Shown here piece by piece: positions 8,040 to 14,660 of a DNA stretch of 29,418 nucleotides; positions within the stretch are counted from its first letter, which is position 1; each line of letters begins with the position of its first letter. Source of the DNA: UBA970 sp049419605 (GTDB lineage: Bacteria > Bacillota_I > Bacilli_A > RFN20 > CAG-826). The notes below the pieces were generated by a model that did not search any database, was not told the origin of the DNA, and was given only the letters and a program-made list of their open reading frames with translations. Where the stretch lies: positions 1-29,418 of the forward strand of contig JBMSKF010000013.1 in NCBI GenBank assembly GCA_049419605.1. Reading direction: 5' to 3'. The position numbers and the translations under genes were made by a program.

Positions 8040-8168
8040 ACCTCCATCCAATTCTTGATTACAGGTTTATCAAAATAAAATAATGACAAACCATTGCTCT
8101 GGCTGTCATAGGAAGGTTCCTTTAGACCCTAATAGTTCCAACGACCTTACATTTCTATAAGTGTGTTC
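8040..8168 (-). promoter_or_regulatory. Structured 5' leader of the polyamine operon with alternative hairpins
   Basis: The expected transcript start is near 8168, giving a roughly 130-nt leader. Hairpin A pairs ATGACA (minus strand; 8104-8109) with TGTCAT (8083-8088), plus an inner CCA/TGG. Hairpin B pairs GGTTTGTCA (8084-8092) with TGATAAACC (8064-8072) across an 11-nt loop, with one G-U pair. The two cannot form together. Upstream, ACCTT (8113-8117) can pair either with AAGGT (8144-8148) or, as ACCTTC, with the Shine-Dalgarno GGAGGT (8040-8045). This is the layout of a riboswitch or attenuator, but I do not recognise a known class. Confidence 0.5.
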
Positions 8169-8174
8169 ATTAAA

Positions 8175-8202
8175 ATTTTACGAAATTTAATTTATAAGTC
8201 AA
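8175..8202 (-). promoter_or_regulatory. Promoter of the polyamine operon
   Basis: On the minus strand TTGACT (8197-8202) and TAAAAT (8175-8180) are separated by 16 bp. The pair is close to the vegetative consensus and is the only good promoter in the divergent gap on this strand. Confidence 0.7.
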
Positions 8203-8230
8203 TCAAATCACAAGCAAATATATATTGATG

Positions 8231-8259
8231 TTGCATTGCATTTTGTTTAAAGTTAAAAC
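8231..8259 (+). promoter_or_regulatory. Candidate promoter of the YwaF-like gene
   Basis: TTGCAT (8231-8236) and TAAAAC (8254-8259) are 17 bp apart, ahead of the gene at 8297. It is a moderate match. An inverted repeat ATGCAA...TTGCAT (8264-8269 and 8276-8281) follows it near the expected start site and could be an operator. Confidence 0.4.
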
Positions 8260-8296
8260 GGTTATGCAATTCAATTTGCATTAGAAAAGGTAACAT

Positions 8297-9025
8297 ATGT
8301 TGCTTGCACAAGTTTTTGGAGAAAAACATTTGTTTGGAACGGGATTTATTTTGTTATTCATTTTTATTTTTCTTTTTTTTATTCCGAAAAACACCAATAT
8401 TAAAATTCAAAAAAAATATTTAACATTATTTACTACTCTCTTTTTGTTGATTGAAATTGTACGCTTAATATTTCTTGTGGTGAGAGATGGAACACTCGCT
8501 ATCTATCAATTACCACTTAATCTCTGTTCTTTACCGCTTTATCTTTATCCGATTTTGACAATGAATTCTAGCAATACAAAAATTAAAACGTGGATCATGC
8601 CTGCTGCATTTTCAACCGTGATGCTTGCAGGTTTCATTGCTTTGTTAATCCCTACTAATATTCTCGGGGTGGAATTATTTTGGTTTCCAATTCAAAACAA
8701 CTTAGTTGAACTTACAAGTTTTCTTTTTCACGGAATTATGCTTGCCTCACCATTAGCATTAATTAAATTAGGGTACTATAAACCTACAATAAGTGACATC
8801 ACAAAAGCTCTTATCGTTACAGGAATCTTTGCAGTTGTGGCGATGATCGTCAACACTTTTACAAACCAAGACTTTTTGTTATTGAATTATGGGAATGGTA
8901 GTCCATTTCAATTTTTAATCAGTACGTCAAAATTACTCTATCAAGCAACGATGATTGGGTTGGGAGCATTTCTAATCAGTCTCTTCTTTATCGTTGGAGA
9001 AACCCTTCAAAAAACATCGTCATAA
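8297..9025 (+). CDS. YwaF/TMEM164-like integral membrane protein
   Basis: This 242-residue protein has about seven hydrophobic segments: roughly 12-30, 40-60, 66-85, 95-120, 133-153, 167-187 and 210-235. The segment YQLPLNLCSLPLYLYPIL resembles the conserved LPLHLC-type motif of the YwaF/TMEM164 family of uncharacterised membrane proteins, and NYGNGSPFQF followed by a C-terminal helix fits the same overall plan. Function is unknown. The start ATG follows AAAAGG by 6 nt. It is transcribed divergently from the polyamine operon, sharing a 262-bp gap that contains both promoters; any functional link is untested. Confidence 0.6.
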   Translation: MLLAQVFGEKHLFGTGFILLFIFIFLFFIPKNTNIKIQKKYLTLFTTLFLLIEIVRLIFLVVRDGTLAIYQLPLNLCSLPLYLYPILTMNSSNTKIKTWIMPAAFSTVMLAGFIALLIPTNILGVELFWFPIQNNLVELTSFLFHGIMLASPLALIKLGYYKPTISDITKALIVTGIFAVVAMIVNTFTNQDFLLLNYGNGSPFQFLISTSKLLYQATMIGLGAFLISLFFIVGETLQKTSS

Positions 9026-9118
9026 TAGTTGTTTTTTACCACCATGTTTTCACAGATGCGATTTAGAAACAAATAGTCTAAATAAGCGTATAAATGAAGT
9101 TGATAGGAGGTGTACATC

Positions 9119-9202
9119 ATGGCCACTCCAAAACCAGCGGCAAAACCAGCACCAGCCCCAGCAAAAGCTCCTGCTGCTCCCGCAAAACCAGTTAAGAAAT
9201 AA
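9119..9202 (+). CDS. 27-residue Ala/Pro/Lys-rich small protein
   Basis: The reading frame from the ATG at 9119 to TAA at 9200-9202 encodes 27 residues, of which 10 are Ala, 8 Pro and 6 Lys, ending PVKK. The start is supported by AGGAGGTG, a nearly full match to the 16S anti-Shine-Dalgarno, placed 6 nt before the ATG; this is the strongest ribosome binding site in the window. A strong terminator follows 7 nt after the stop. The product is basic, with no hydrophobic segment, and probably disordered, like the tails of histone-H1-like or ribosomal proteins. Its base composition is much richer in GC than its neighbours because of Ala and Pro codons. I do not recognise a family. It could bind nucleic acid, but that is a guess. 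Confidence 0.7.
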   Translation: MATPKPAAKPAPAPAKAPAAPAKPVKK

Positions 9203-9208
9203 CTTTCT

Positions 9209-9243
9209 TAAAAGTCACATTGTCTAATTAATGTGACTTTTTT
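9209..9243 (+). terminator. Intrinsic terminator of the small-protein gene
   Basis: AAAGTCACATT and AATGTGACTTT form an 11-12 bp stem with an 8-nt loop, followed by a run of T. It isolates the 27-residue gene from the membrane gene downstream. Confidence 0.85.
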
Positions 9244-9261
9244 ATTTTCTTCATGAAAAGG

Positions 9262-9267
9262 TACAAT
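9262..9267 (+). promoter_or_regulatory. -10 element giving a leaderless mRNA
   Basis: TACAAT ends 6 nt before the ATG at 9274 and lies just after the preceding terminator. No -35 is obvious. Confidence 0.45.
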
Positions 9268-9273
9268 AATAAA

Positions 9274-9825
9274 ATGAACAACCTTATAAAAAAATTCATT
9301 AAGCATCCAGGATTTATATTGGCAACTTGGTTTATATTTGTATTTTTTCTGGTTGTCATTCTACCCGCAGTATCGATGGCAACTTATGAGCAAGGTCTTA
9401 CTGAATCGATTGATACAAACTTTTCTTTTAATCCATCTTTAATATATCCAATTATTGCTAGCTATGGAGATAGTGGTAGAGCTTACTATCTTTGGCAAAG
9501 GTGGACATTTGATCTCGTATGGCCAATGGTTTACGGCCTACCTCTATTTTCAACTTTGAATATTTTTTTTTCTGGTAAAACCAAAATAAGAAACTCCGTT
9601 GTTTTCTTGCCTTTAGTGGCGACGTTACTCGATTATGTTGAGAATATCGTATTCACTATTCTGGTTAGTTTATATCCAATTGAGTTGCCTTTTTTAGTAA
9701 TCATTGGGGTGTCCATTAGTGCCTTAAAATGGTTTGCACTTGCAATTTCGATGCTCATTGTGACATTATTGCCATTTATTTGGTTTTTTCAGTGGATTCG
9801 AAAAAGTACGAACAAAACTTCTTAA
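9274..9825 (+). CDS. Small membrane protein of unknown function
   Basis: From the ATG at 9274 the product has 183 residues with about four transmembrane segments (near 14-36, 76-97, 106-132 and 138-172). The loop motif YGDSGRAYYLWQRWTFDLVWP and a later LLDYVENIVF, with paired acidic and Asn residues next to membrane segments, recur in a group of uncharacterised four-helix membrane proteins; I know no function for them. An in-frame ATG at 9253 would add seven residues, but it lies too close to the upstream terminator and has no ribosome binding site. A TACAAT element ends 6 nt before the chosen start, suggesting a leaderless transcript. The gene stands alone between a terminator and an RNA gene. 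Confidence 0.7.
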   Translation: MNNLIKKFIKHPGFILATWFIFVFFLVVILPAVSMATYEQGLTESIDTNFSFNPSLIYPIIASYGDSGRAYYLWQRWTFDLVWPMVYGLPLFSTLNIFFSGKTKIRNSVVFLPLVATLLDYVENIVFTILVSLYPIELPFLVIIGVSISALKWFALAISMLIVTLLPFIWFFQWIRKSTNKTS

Positions 9826-9866
9826 AATATTTTGACCATAGGACTATACTTTTCAGTTTCGGGTTT

Positions 9867-9872
9867 TATAAT
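9867..9872 (+). promoter_or_regulatory. -10 element of the free-standing RNA gene
   Basis: A consensus TATAAT ends 7 nt before the first base of the long terminal stem at 9880, so the RNA would start at about 9879. No convincing -35 is visible. Confidence 0.65.
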
Positions 9873-9878
9873 GGAATT

Positions 9879-10057
9879 AGAGGATGGGAATTACTAAAGA
9901 CCATCGTTCTAGATTAGCAGAATTAGATTCGTTAGCTTAGGTAGATGGTTGAGATTCCGTAAGAGATCCCTCTGACAAGGTCCTCTAAAGCCGGGTTCCC
10001 ATCCTCCGCGGCCTCATTAAAAGAAAGTATGAAAAAGTGGTCTTTAGACCACTTTTT
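9879..10057 (+). ncRNA. Free-standing structured RNA, class not recognised
   Basis: The 218-bp gap has its own TATAAT promoter and ends in a strong terminator, and holds no convincing reading frame. Its ends close with an 11-bp helix: GAGGATGGGAA (9880-9890) with TTCCCATCCTC (9996-10006). Inside, GACCATC (9899-9905) pairs with GATGGTT (9944-9950), enclosing a further imperfect stem (CTAGATTAGC with GTTAGCTTAG) capped by GAAT-TAG-ATTC. A purine-rich single-stranded stretch and a CCGCGG follow. It lacks the conserved blocks of RNase P, SRP RNA, tmRNA and 5S rRNA. A 6S-type RNA would fit the size and closing helix, but I cannot confirm the central bubble. The gene downstream is on the opposite strand, so this is not a leader. 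Confidence 0.65.
10033..10057. terminator. Bidirectional intrinsic terminator
   Basis: AAAAGTGGTC and GACCACTTTT form a 10-bp stem with a short loop and T runs on both strands. It ends the RNA gene on the plus strand and the OmpR-type regulator gene on the minus strand, overlapping that gene's last codons. Confidence 0.88.
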
Positions 10058-10736
10058 TAGTTAAATTTATTTTGTAACCGATGCCCCACTTTGTTTCGAT
10101 GATTTGTGGTTGATCTGGATTGATTTCAATTTTCTTTCGTAAACGTCGAATGTGAACATTAAGCACATTGCCATTGTCATAATAATGATCCTGCCAAATC
10201 ATTTCATATAATTCTTTTTTCATGAATACTTTATCTGGGTGATTTGCAAGCGTAAGGAGAATATTGAATTCTAGCTTGGTGACAGGTAATACAACCTTTC
10301 CCCGCGTTAACTGATATTTATCTGTATCAAGAATCAAATCTTGGATTTGAATTAATTTTTCTTTGGTTTGAATTTTTTGAAATTTTCTTTTCAACAAAGC
10401 TTGGGTACGAATGATAAATTCTTGCTGAGAGAAAGGGGCAAAGATGACTTCATCCGCACCATGTTGAAACGCAGATTCCAGTAGATTTTCATTTTTAGGA
10501 ATGATCGTTAAAATAGGAATGTCTTTTATTGATTTTATTTTCTTGATTAAATCTAATTTTAAATTCTCTAAAAGGTTAGTGGAATGCAAATAAATTAAAA
10601 AATCTGCTTTGATAGTTTGTAATTGACTCTCGATTTGGTGTGTTTGTAAATGGTAAAACGATCCACCAATTTTATTCTTTAAAAAATCAAAACTTGTTTT
10701 TAAAGGATGCTCACTATGTATTACAACAATTTCCAT
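10044..10736 (-). CDS. OmpR/PhoB-family regulator with degenerate receiver
   Basis: This 230-residue protein has an N-terminal receiver-like domain (about 1-115) and a C-terminal winged-helix DNA-binding domain (about 125-225). The latter is canonical: TKLEFNILLTLANHPDKVFMKKELYEMIW, then VLNVHIRRLRKKIE and the wing IIETKWGIGYKI. The receiver has lost its chemistry: the acidic pair after the first strand reads HSEH, the phospho-acceptor position in ADFLIYLHS is not Asp, and the KPF motif is APF. It therefore probably acts without phosphorylation, as an atypical orphan regulator; no histidine kinase is nearby. A purine-rich GGGGGA lies about 9 nt before the ATG. Targets are unknown; the adjacent SDR operon and the RNA gene are candidates only by position. 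Confidence 0.88.
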   Translation of the reverse strand: MEIVVIHSEHPLKTSFDFLKNKIGGSFYHLQTHQIESQLQTIKADFLIYLHSTNLLENLKLDLIKKIKSIKDIPILTIIPKNENLLESAFQHGADEVIFAPFSQQEFIIRTQALLKRKFQKIQTKEKLIQIQDLILDTDKYQLTRGKVVLPVTKLEFNILLTLANHPDKVFMKKELYEMIWQDHYYDNGNVLNVHIRRLRKKIEINPDQPQIIETKWGIGYKINLTKKVV

Positions 10737-10822
10737 CCAAGTTCCCCCATTGGATTAAATTTGACTAATACTATTTTATGACTTTTATCTTACAACAATT
10801 ATGAAATATTTCTTAACTTTTC

Positions 10823-10863
10823 AAAAAACCTCAATATTTTATTCAATAATAATTAATATTGAG
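10823..10863 (-). terminator. Terminator of the SDR operon
   Basis: On the minus strand CTCAATATT (10855-10863) pairs with AATATTGAG (10830-10838), followed by G and six T (10823-10828). It lies 40 nt after the SDR stop codon. The loop is AT-rich and long (16 nt), so strength may be modest. Confidence 0.65.
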
Positions 10864-10903
10864 TGGGGGATAATGGATTTTCTCAATCATCATCTCAAGA
10901 TCA

Positions 10904-11815
10904 TTAAGTTGCAATCTTAATTGCCTGTTTTGACCACTCTAATACTTTTTCACTTAATAAGTTAGGTAATGCATGCTTTGCAGGCATGGTTTGATGGGTA
11001 AGATAAAAATACTGACCATGGATATGTTGGATAGACGGTTCTGCGGCCAAATAGTAAAGGGCTTCTGCGGAGTTTTCCACACTCTTTAACATTCGATTGA
11101 TAACAAACTTTTTGAATGTCCGATATAACCAGCCATTGTTAAGACCAATTTCGGATTGTACTGCTCCAGGATGCATCGCGTTAAGGGTAATACCTTGTTT
11201 GATTAGTTTTGGTGCTAAAGCCCATACTGTATGTAATTGTGCCGTTTTAGAGGACCCATAGCTTCTTAGTCCGGTATACCAACGTTTTTTAAAGTGAGGA
11301 TCCTCGATAGAAAACCGACTAAATCGATGACCTTCGGAATTGACTTGGATAATCCGACCTTTTGTTTTCGTCAATAAAGGAATCAAAGCCTCAGTGATTA
11401 ACAAACTTGATAAATGATTGACGGTTAAAACAAGTTCGGTTTGGTCTTTAGTTAAAATTCTTTTCGTTGAATAAACACCAGCATTATTAATGAGTACATC
11501 GATTTGTTTTTCGTTTTCTAAGATTTTTTTGAGTTCATCTTTTACAGATTTAAGCACGGAAAAATCTGCTAAATAATAACGAACTTGAATGCCATACTGT
11601 TCAGATAATTCTTTTTTTAAAGCTGAAGCTTTTTGTTCATTTCTTACAAAAAGAATTAAATTGGCTTTTCCTTTGGCAAATCGTCGGGCAGCTGAAAGGC
11701 CAATCCCTGAGGTTGCCCCTGTAATTAAAACCCACTTTCCTTCAAGTGACACTTTGGTTTGGTGTGGTGGTTTGTTGCCTAATTTTAAAAATTCGTATTG
11801 AGGTTTAAGTGCCAT
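10904..11815 (-). CDS. Short-chain dehydrogenase/reductase (retinol-dehydrogenase-like)
   Basis: This 303-residue classical SDR has the cofactor motif TGATSGIG (32-39), NNAG (110-113), the catalytic Ser in VNSEGH (about 160) and YGSSK (Y186, K190). FVRNEQKA after the second strand favours NADP(H). The long N-terminus before the Rossmann fold and the sequence style (VLTVNHLSSLLI, AMHPGAVQSEIG) match the retinol dehydrogenase/WW-domain oxidoreductase-like branch, which acts on hydrophobic alcohols or ketones. It begins 3 nt after the NTF2-like gene and ends before a terminator, so the two form one operon. Across the shared promoter lies a COG1233 oxidoreductase; a common lipid substrate is plausible but unproven. 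Confidence 0.88.
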   Translation of the reverse strand: MALKPQYEFLKLGNKPPHQTKVSLEGKWVLITGATSGIGLSAARRFAKGKANLILFVRNEQKASALKKELSEQYGIQVRYYLADFSVLKSVKDELKKILENEKQIDVLINNAGVYSTKRILTKDQTELVLTVNHLSSLLITEALIPLLTKTKGRIIQVNSEGHRFSRFSIEDPHFKKRWYTGLRSYGSSKTAQLHTVWALAPKLIKQGITLNAMHPGAVQSEIGLNNGWLYRTFKKFVINRMLKSVENSAEALYYLAAEPSIQHIHGQYFYLTHQTMPAKHALPNLLSEKVLEWSKQAIKIAT

Positions 11816-11818
11816 GGT

Positions 11819-12295
11819 TTATCCGAAAAAGGTTTTCATAAACCAACGATAAAATTTATTCCAAACGGGAATATTGTTATAGATATCACCCCAAAGATCA
11901 TAAAAATCGCGTTGGTGCACGATGCGACCATCTGAATGAAGCGTTAATTGAGTGGCGCCATATAAAGGGGTACTTGGTGCTTTTTTATAGACAATCGTCA
12001 TCGTCCATGTGAAGAGTAGTTTATTTTCTGTTTGGGTCACCGTGCCAATATCCATCACTAATTTTTGACTACGCTTGGTTAAACGTTGGCACATTCTTAA
12101 AAATGGTTCACGACCATGAATGATTTGAATAGAATCATGAAAAGTCATCTCTGGATGATAAAAAGGGAAGATATGCGCCCAATCGGGTTTACCCTTTTCG
12201 TTATAAGTTTTCGACCAATATTTTCTTAATGAATCAACCGTAAGTGGTTCTGGTAATGGACCAATTACGGGAAGCGGAGGAAGTTTCTTTTTCAT
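11819..12295 (-). CDS. NTF2-like (SnoaL-type) protein
   Basis: From the ATG at 12295 the product has 158 residues: a short Lys/Pro-rich N-terminus (MKKKLPPLPVIGPLPEPLT) followed by an alpha/beta-barrel-like segment. LRKYWSKTYNEKGKPDW, FPFYHPEMTFHDSIQIIHGREPFLRMC and the later WTMTIVYKKAPSTPLYGATQLTLHSDGRIVHQRDFYDLW match the cone-shaped NTF2/SnoaL fold, whose members bind or isomerise small hydrophobic molecules. A start 11 residues upstream (12328) is possible, but a TATAAT element ends 7 nt before the ATG at 12295, which argues for this start and a leaderless mRNA. It is in operon with the SDR; role unknown beyond that. Confidence 0.72.
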   Translation of the reverse strand: MKKKLPPLPVIGPLPEPLTVDSLRKYWSKTYNEKGKPDWAHIFPFYHPEMTFHDSIQIIHGREPFLRMCQRLTKRSQKLVMDIGTVTQTENKLLFTWTMTIVYKKAPSTPLYGATQLTLHSDGRIVHQRDFYDLWGDIYNNIPVWNKFYRWFMKTFFG

Positions 12296-12302
12296 GACCC
12301 TT

Positions 12303-12308
12303 ATTATA
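12303..12308 (-). promoter_or_regulatory. -10 element giving a leaderless NTF2-SDR mRNA
   Basis: TATAAT on the minus strand ends 7 nt before the ATG at 12295, with a weak TCTTGA about 16 bp upstream. It lies back to back with the promoter of the gene at 12360 in a 64-bp gap. Confidence 0.6.
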
Positions 12309-12343
12309 TCGAAAAGAATGCGTATCAAGAAATGACTTTAGTT

Positions 12344-12352
12344 TGGTAAAAT
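12344..12352 (+). promoter_or_regulatory. Extended -10 element giving a leaderless mRNA
   Basis: TGGTAAAAT is an extended -10 (TGn plus TAAAAT) ending 7 nt before the ATG at 12360. No Shine-Dalgarno is present. Confidence 0.6.
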
Positions 12353-12359
12353 ATACCCA

Positions 12360-13961
12360 ATGAATAACACATATGATGTCGTTGTCGTCGGTGCAGGGAT
12401 GGGTGGTTTAACCACTGCCGCTTATGCAGCTAGAGCAGGTCGTAAAGTATTACTATTAGAAAGAGGTCCTGAACCTGGTGGATTATTTGGTAGCTTCAAA
12501 TCAGGCCCTTATACCTTTGATCATGGGGCAAGAGCAGTAGAAAACTCAGGGATTATGTTCCCAATGTTTAAACAATTAGGTTTAAAGTTAGATTTTGTAA
12601 AGAGTCCAGTTAATATTGGCTCTGGAAAACACTTTGTTCCGATTACTTCGGATGTTGAATTAGAACCCTATGCCCAATTTTTAATTAAATTGTTTCCTCA
12701 TGAAGAAAAAGCAATTCGGTTAATTTGCAAAGACATCGTCAACATCTCACTTCAAATGAGAGTGTTGTATGGCATTGAAAATCCACTCTTTATTGATGAT
12801 GCCTATACGAATATGACGTATTTAACGAAAACATTATTACCATGGGCGTTAAAGTTTATGGTGACGATGCCTAGAACTCAACGCTACTTTACCCCAATCA
12901 AAGACCACTTAAAGAAATTCACCAACAACCCTTCTTTAATTGATTTTATTTCTCAACATTTCTTTGAAGAGACGCCTGCAATCTTTGCGATGTCCTATTT
13001 CTCACTTTACACAGATTACAACTATCCAAAAGGTGGAACTGGTTCAGTGGTAAAGGCAATGGTGAAATTTTTCCAAGATCACGAAGGGGAACTAAAATTA
13101 AAATCTGAAGTTACGGAGATTGATTTAGATCAACAAACTGTCACTACTAAAAACGGTGAAACGTATGCCTATAAAACTCTTGTGTGGGCAGGCAGTCCTC
13201 CTACGATGCATCGTGTGGTGAAAAGTAGCAAACCTAAATTGATTCAAAACCAACAACGCGCCATTGCAAAAATGAAAAAAGGCAAAGGTGCTGATTCAGT
13301 CATGACTGTGTTTATGAAAGTCAAAGATCCTAAAAGAAAACTTGCAAAGCAAGCAGGGATGCATACGTTCTTTACACCATATTTAGACGGATTAACCGCG
13401 CACTCTTTAGACCTGATTAAACAAAAAGACGGAAGTTTTATTGCTAATAAAGAAGTGATTTTCACTTGGGTAAAAGAATGGTATCGCCGTAATACCTATG
13501 AAATCTCTGTTCCGGTACTAAGAGATCCTTCACTTGCTCCTGAAGATGAATCAGGTTTCATTGTTTCTTTACTCTTAGATTATCAACTCACTAAGTTTAT
13601 TGCTGACCAAGGGTGGTATGAAGACCTTAAACAGATCAGCAATCAATACTTCGTCGATATCCTTGATCAAACTTGGATTCCAGGTTTGAAGGCTGGTACA
13701 TATGAAACCATGCATGCTTCTCCCTTAACGATGGAAAAGTTTGCTGCCGTTCATGAAGGTTCTTTGAGTGGATGGTCTTTCGCTAACAAACCCATGCTAT
13801 CTGAATTTTTATTTACCCGAGTTGCGAAATCGATTAACACACCTTATCCTCATGTCTATCAAGCAGGTCAATGGGCTTTTGCTCCTGCAGGATTACCTAC
13901 CTGCGCCTTAACTGGTAAATTGGCCGCTGATAAAGTCATTAAACTCACCAAAGGGAAATAA
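12360..13961 (+). CDS. COG1233-type FAD oxidoreductase (phytoene desaturase / retinol saturase-like)
   Basis: This 533-residue flavoprotein begins with the dinucleotide motif VVVGAGMGGLTTAAYAARAG (GxGxxG at 11-16) and E34 in LLLERG, followed by PGGLFGSF, typical of the phytoene dehydrogenase/all-trans-retinol saturase family. The C-terminal VYQAGQWAFAPAGLPTCALTGKLAAD is the usual second FAD-binding segment. Members saturate or desaturate polyprenoid or other conjugated lipids. I see no phytoene synthase or other carotenoid gene nearby, so the substrate is open; SDR and NTF2-like genes across the promoter suggest a hydrophobic alcohol or ketone. It is followed after 1 nt by the aquaporin-like gene. 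The start is fixed by the N-terminal FAD motif and an extended -10 element 7 nt upstream. Confidence 0.88.
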   Translation: MNNTYDVVVVGAGMGGLTTAAYAARAGRKVLLLERGPEPGGLFGSFKSGPYTFDHGARAVENSGIMFPMFKQLGLKLDFVKSPVNIGSGKHFVPITSDVELEPYAQFLIKLFPHEEKAIRLICKDIVNISLQMRVLYGIENPLFIDDAYTNMTYLTKTLLPWALKFMVTMPRTQRYFTPIKDHLKKFTNNPSLIDFISQHFFEETPAIFAMSYFSLYTDYNYPKGGTGSVVKAMVKFFQDHEGELKLKSEVTEIDLDQQTVTTKNGETYAYKTLVWAGSPPTMHRVVKSSKPKLIQNQQRAIAKMKKGKGADSVMTVFMKVKDPKRKLAKQAGMHTFFTPYLDGLTAHSLDLIKQKDGSFIANKEVIFTWVKEWYRRNTYEISVPVLRDPSLAPEDESGFIVSLLLDYQLTKFIADQGWYEDLKQISNQYFVDILDQTWIPGLKAGTYETMHASPLTMEKFAAVHEGSLSGWSFANKPMLSEFLFTRVAKSINTPYPHVYQAGQWAFAPAGLPTCALTGKLAADKVIKLTKGK

Positions 13962-13962
13962 T

Positions 13963-14640
13963 ATGAAACTCACTTTAACAGTTCGGCAATTTCTTGCTGA
14001 ATTCTACGGAACCTTTATTCTCGTGTTAGTCGGAACAGGTTCAATTGCGTTTGGTTTAGGTCAAAATTTATTAGGTGTTGCGTTTGCCTTCGGTACCGGT
14101 GCATTGGTAGCGATTTATACAATCGGTCATATATCTGGTGCCCATTTAAACCCTGCGGTGAGTCTAGCCATGGTGCTTGATCGACGAATGACTTGGAAAC
14201 AATTGGGTCTTTATGTCGTTGCTCAAACCTTAGGAGCCTTCTTTGCCTCCCTTACTCTTTTAATGGGAAGTGATGCTGATGCCTATATAGGTTTAGGTTC
14301 GAGTGGGTTTGCTGCACCTAACTCTACTTTAACCGTCATCATTTTTGAAATGTTTTTAACCTTTATTTTGGTGTATACAGTTCTTGCGACTTCGCAACGC
14401 AAACCATTACAACCCTTGATGGGTTTCATTGTCGCATTAACGCTTGTTGGATTAATCCTTGTAGGGGGTCCTATCACCAGCGCTTCATTAAATCCAGTCC
14501 GTTCAATTGCTCCCGCTTTATTAGAAGGTGGTAACGCTTTAGCCCAACTTTGGGTTTATATTGTGGGTCCAATCTTAGGAAGCATCCTCGCAGCAATCTT
14601 TTATCGATTTTTAAAATTTAAAGATTCCGATACGATCTAA
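13963..14640 (+). CDS. Aquaporin / glycerol-facilitator family channel
   Basis: This 225-residue MIP-family channel has six transmembrane helices and two half-helices. The first signature is HISGAHLNPAV (NPA at 63-65); the second is ITSASLNPVRS, so NPV (177-179) replaces NPA while the filter Arg (R180) is kept. By alignment from memory with AqpZ, the other filter positions read Phe, Ile (about 165, where AqpZ has His) and Ala (about 174), giving a wider, less polar pore than an orthodox water channel. Small uncharged solutes such as glycerol are plausible. It is the second gene of the operon with the COG1233 oxidoreductase (1-nt gap) and is followed by a strong terminator. Confidence 0.9.
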   Translation: MKLTLTVRQFLAEFYGTFILVLVGTGSIAFGLGQNLLGVAFAFGTGALVAIYTIGHISGAHLNPAVSLAMVLDRRMTWKQLGLYVVAQTLGAFFASLTLLMGSDADAYIGLGSSGFAAPNSTLTVIIFEMFLTFILVYTVLATSQRKPLQPLMGFIVALTLVGLILVGGPITSASLNPVRSIAPALLEGGNALAQLWVYIVGPILGSILAAIFYRFLKFKDSDTI

Positions 14641-14660
14641 TAATTAATATCTATTAAGCA

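Noticed and set aside
8083..8130. Resemblance of the leader (TATGACAGCC...GCAATGG) to the SAM-I riboswitch core
   Set aside because: The downstream GGUGCUAAUUCC block and the kink-turn stem are absent, and the pathway does not use SAM. Similarity is limited to a few bases.
8994..9227. 77-codon frame overlapping the end of the YwaF-like gene and the small-peptide gene
   Set aside because: No ribosome binding site, His/Gln-rich shadow composition, and it conflicts with the well-supported 27-residue frame.
9885..9940. An 18-codon frame starting ATGGGAATTACT inside the RNA gene
   Set aside because: The ATG lies in the closing helix and has no spaced ribosome binding site; the frame is explained by chance in a structured RNA. 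A tmRNA tag was also considered, but there is no tRNA-like end.
10830..10863. AT-rich inverted repeat as a possible origin or attachment site
   Set aside because: It is better explained as the SDR operon terminator because a T run follows on the minus strand at the right distance from the stop.
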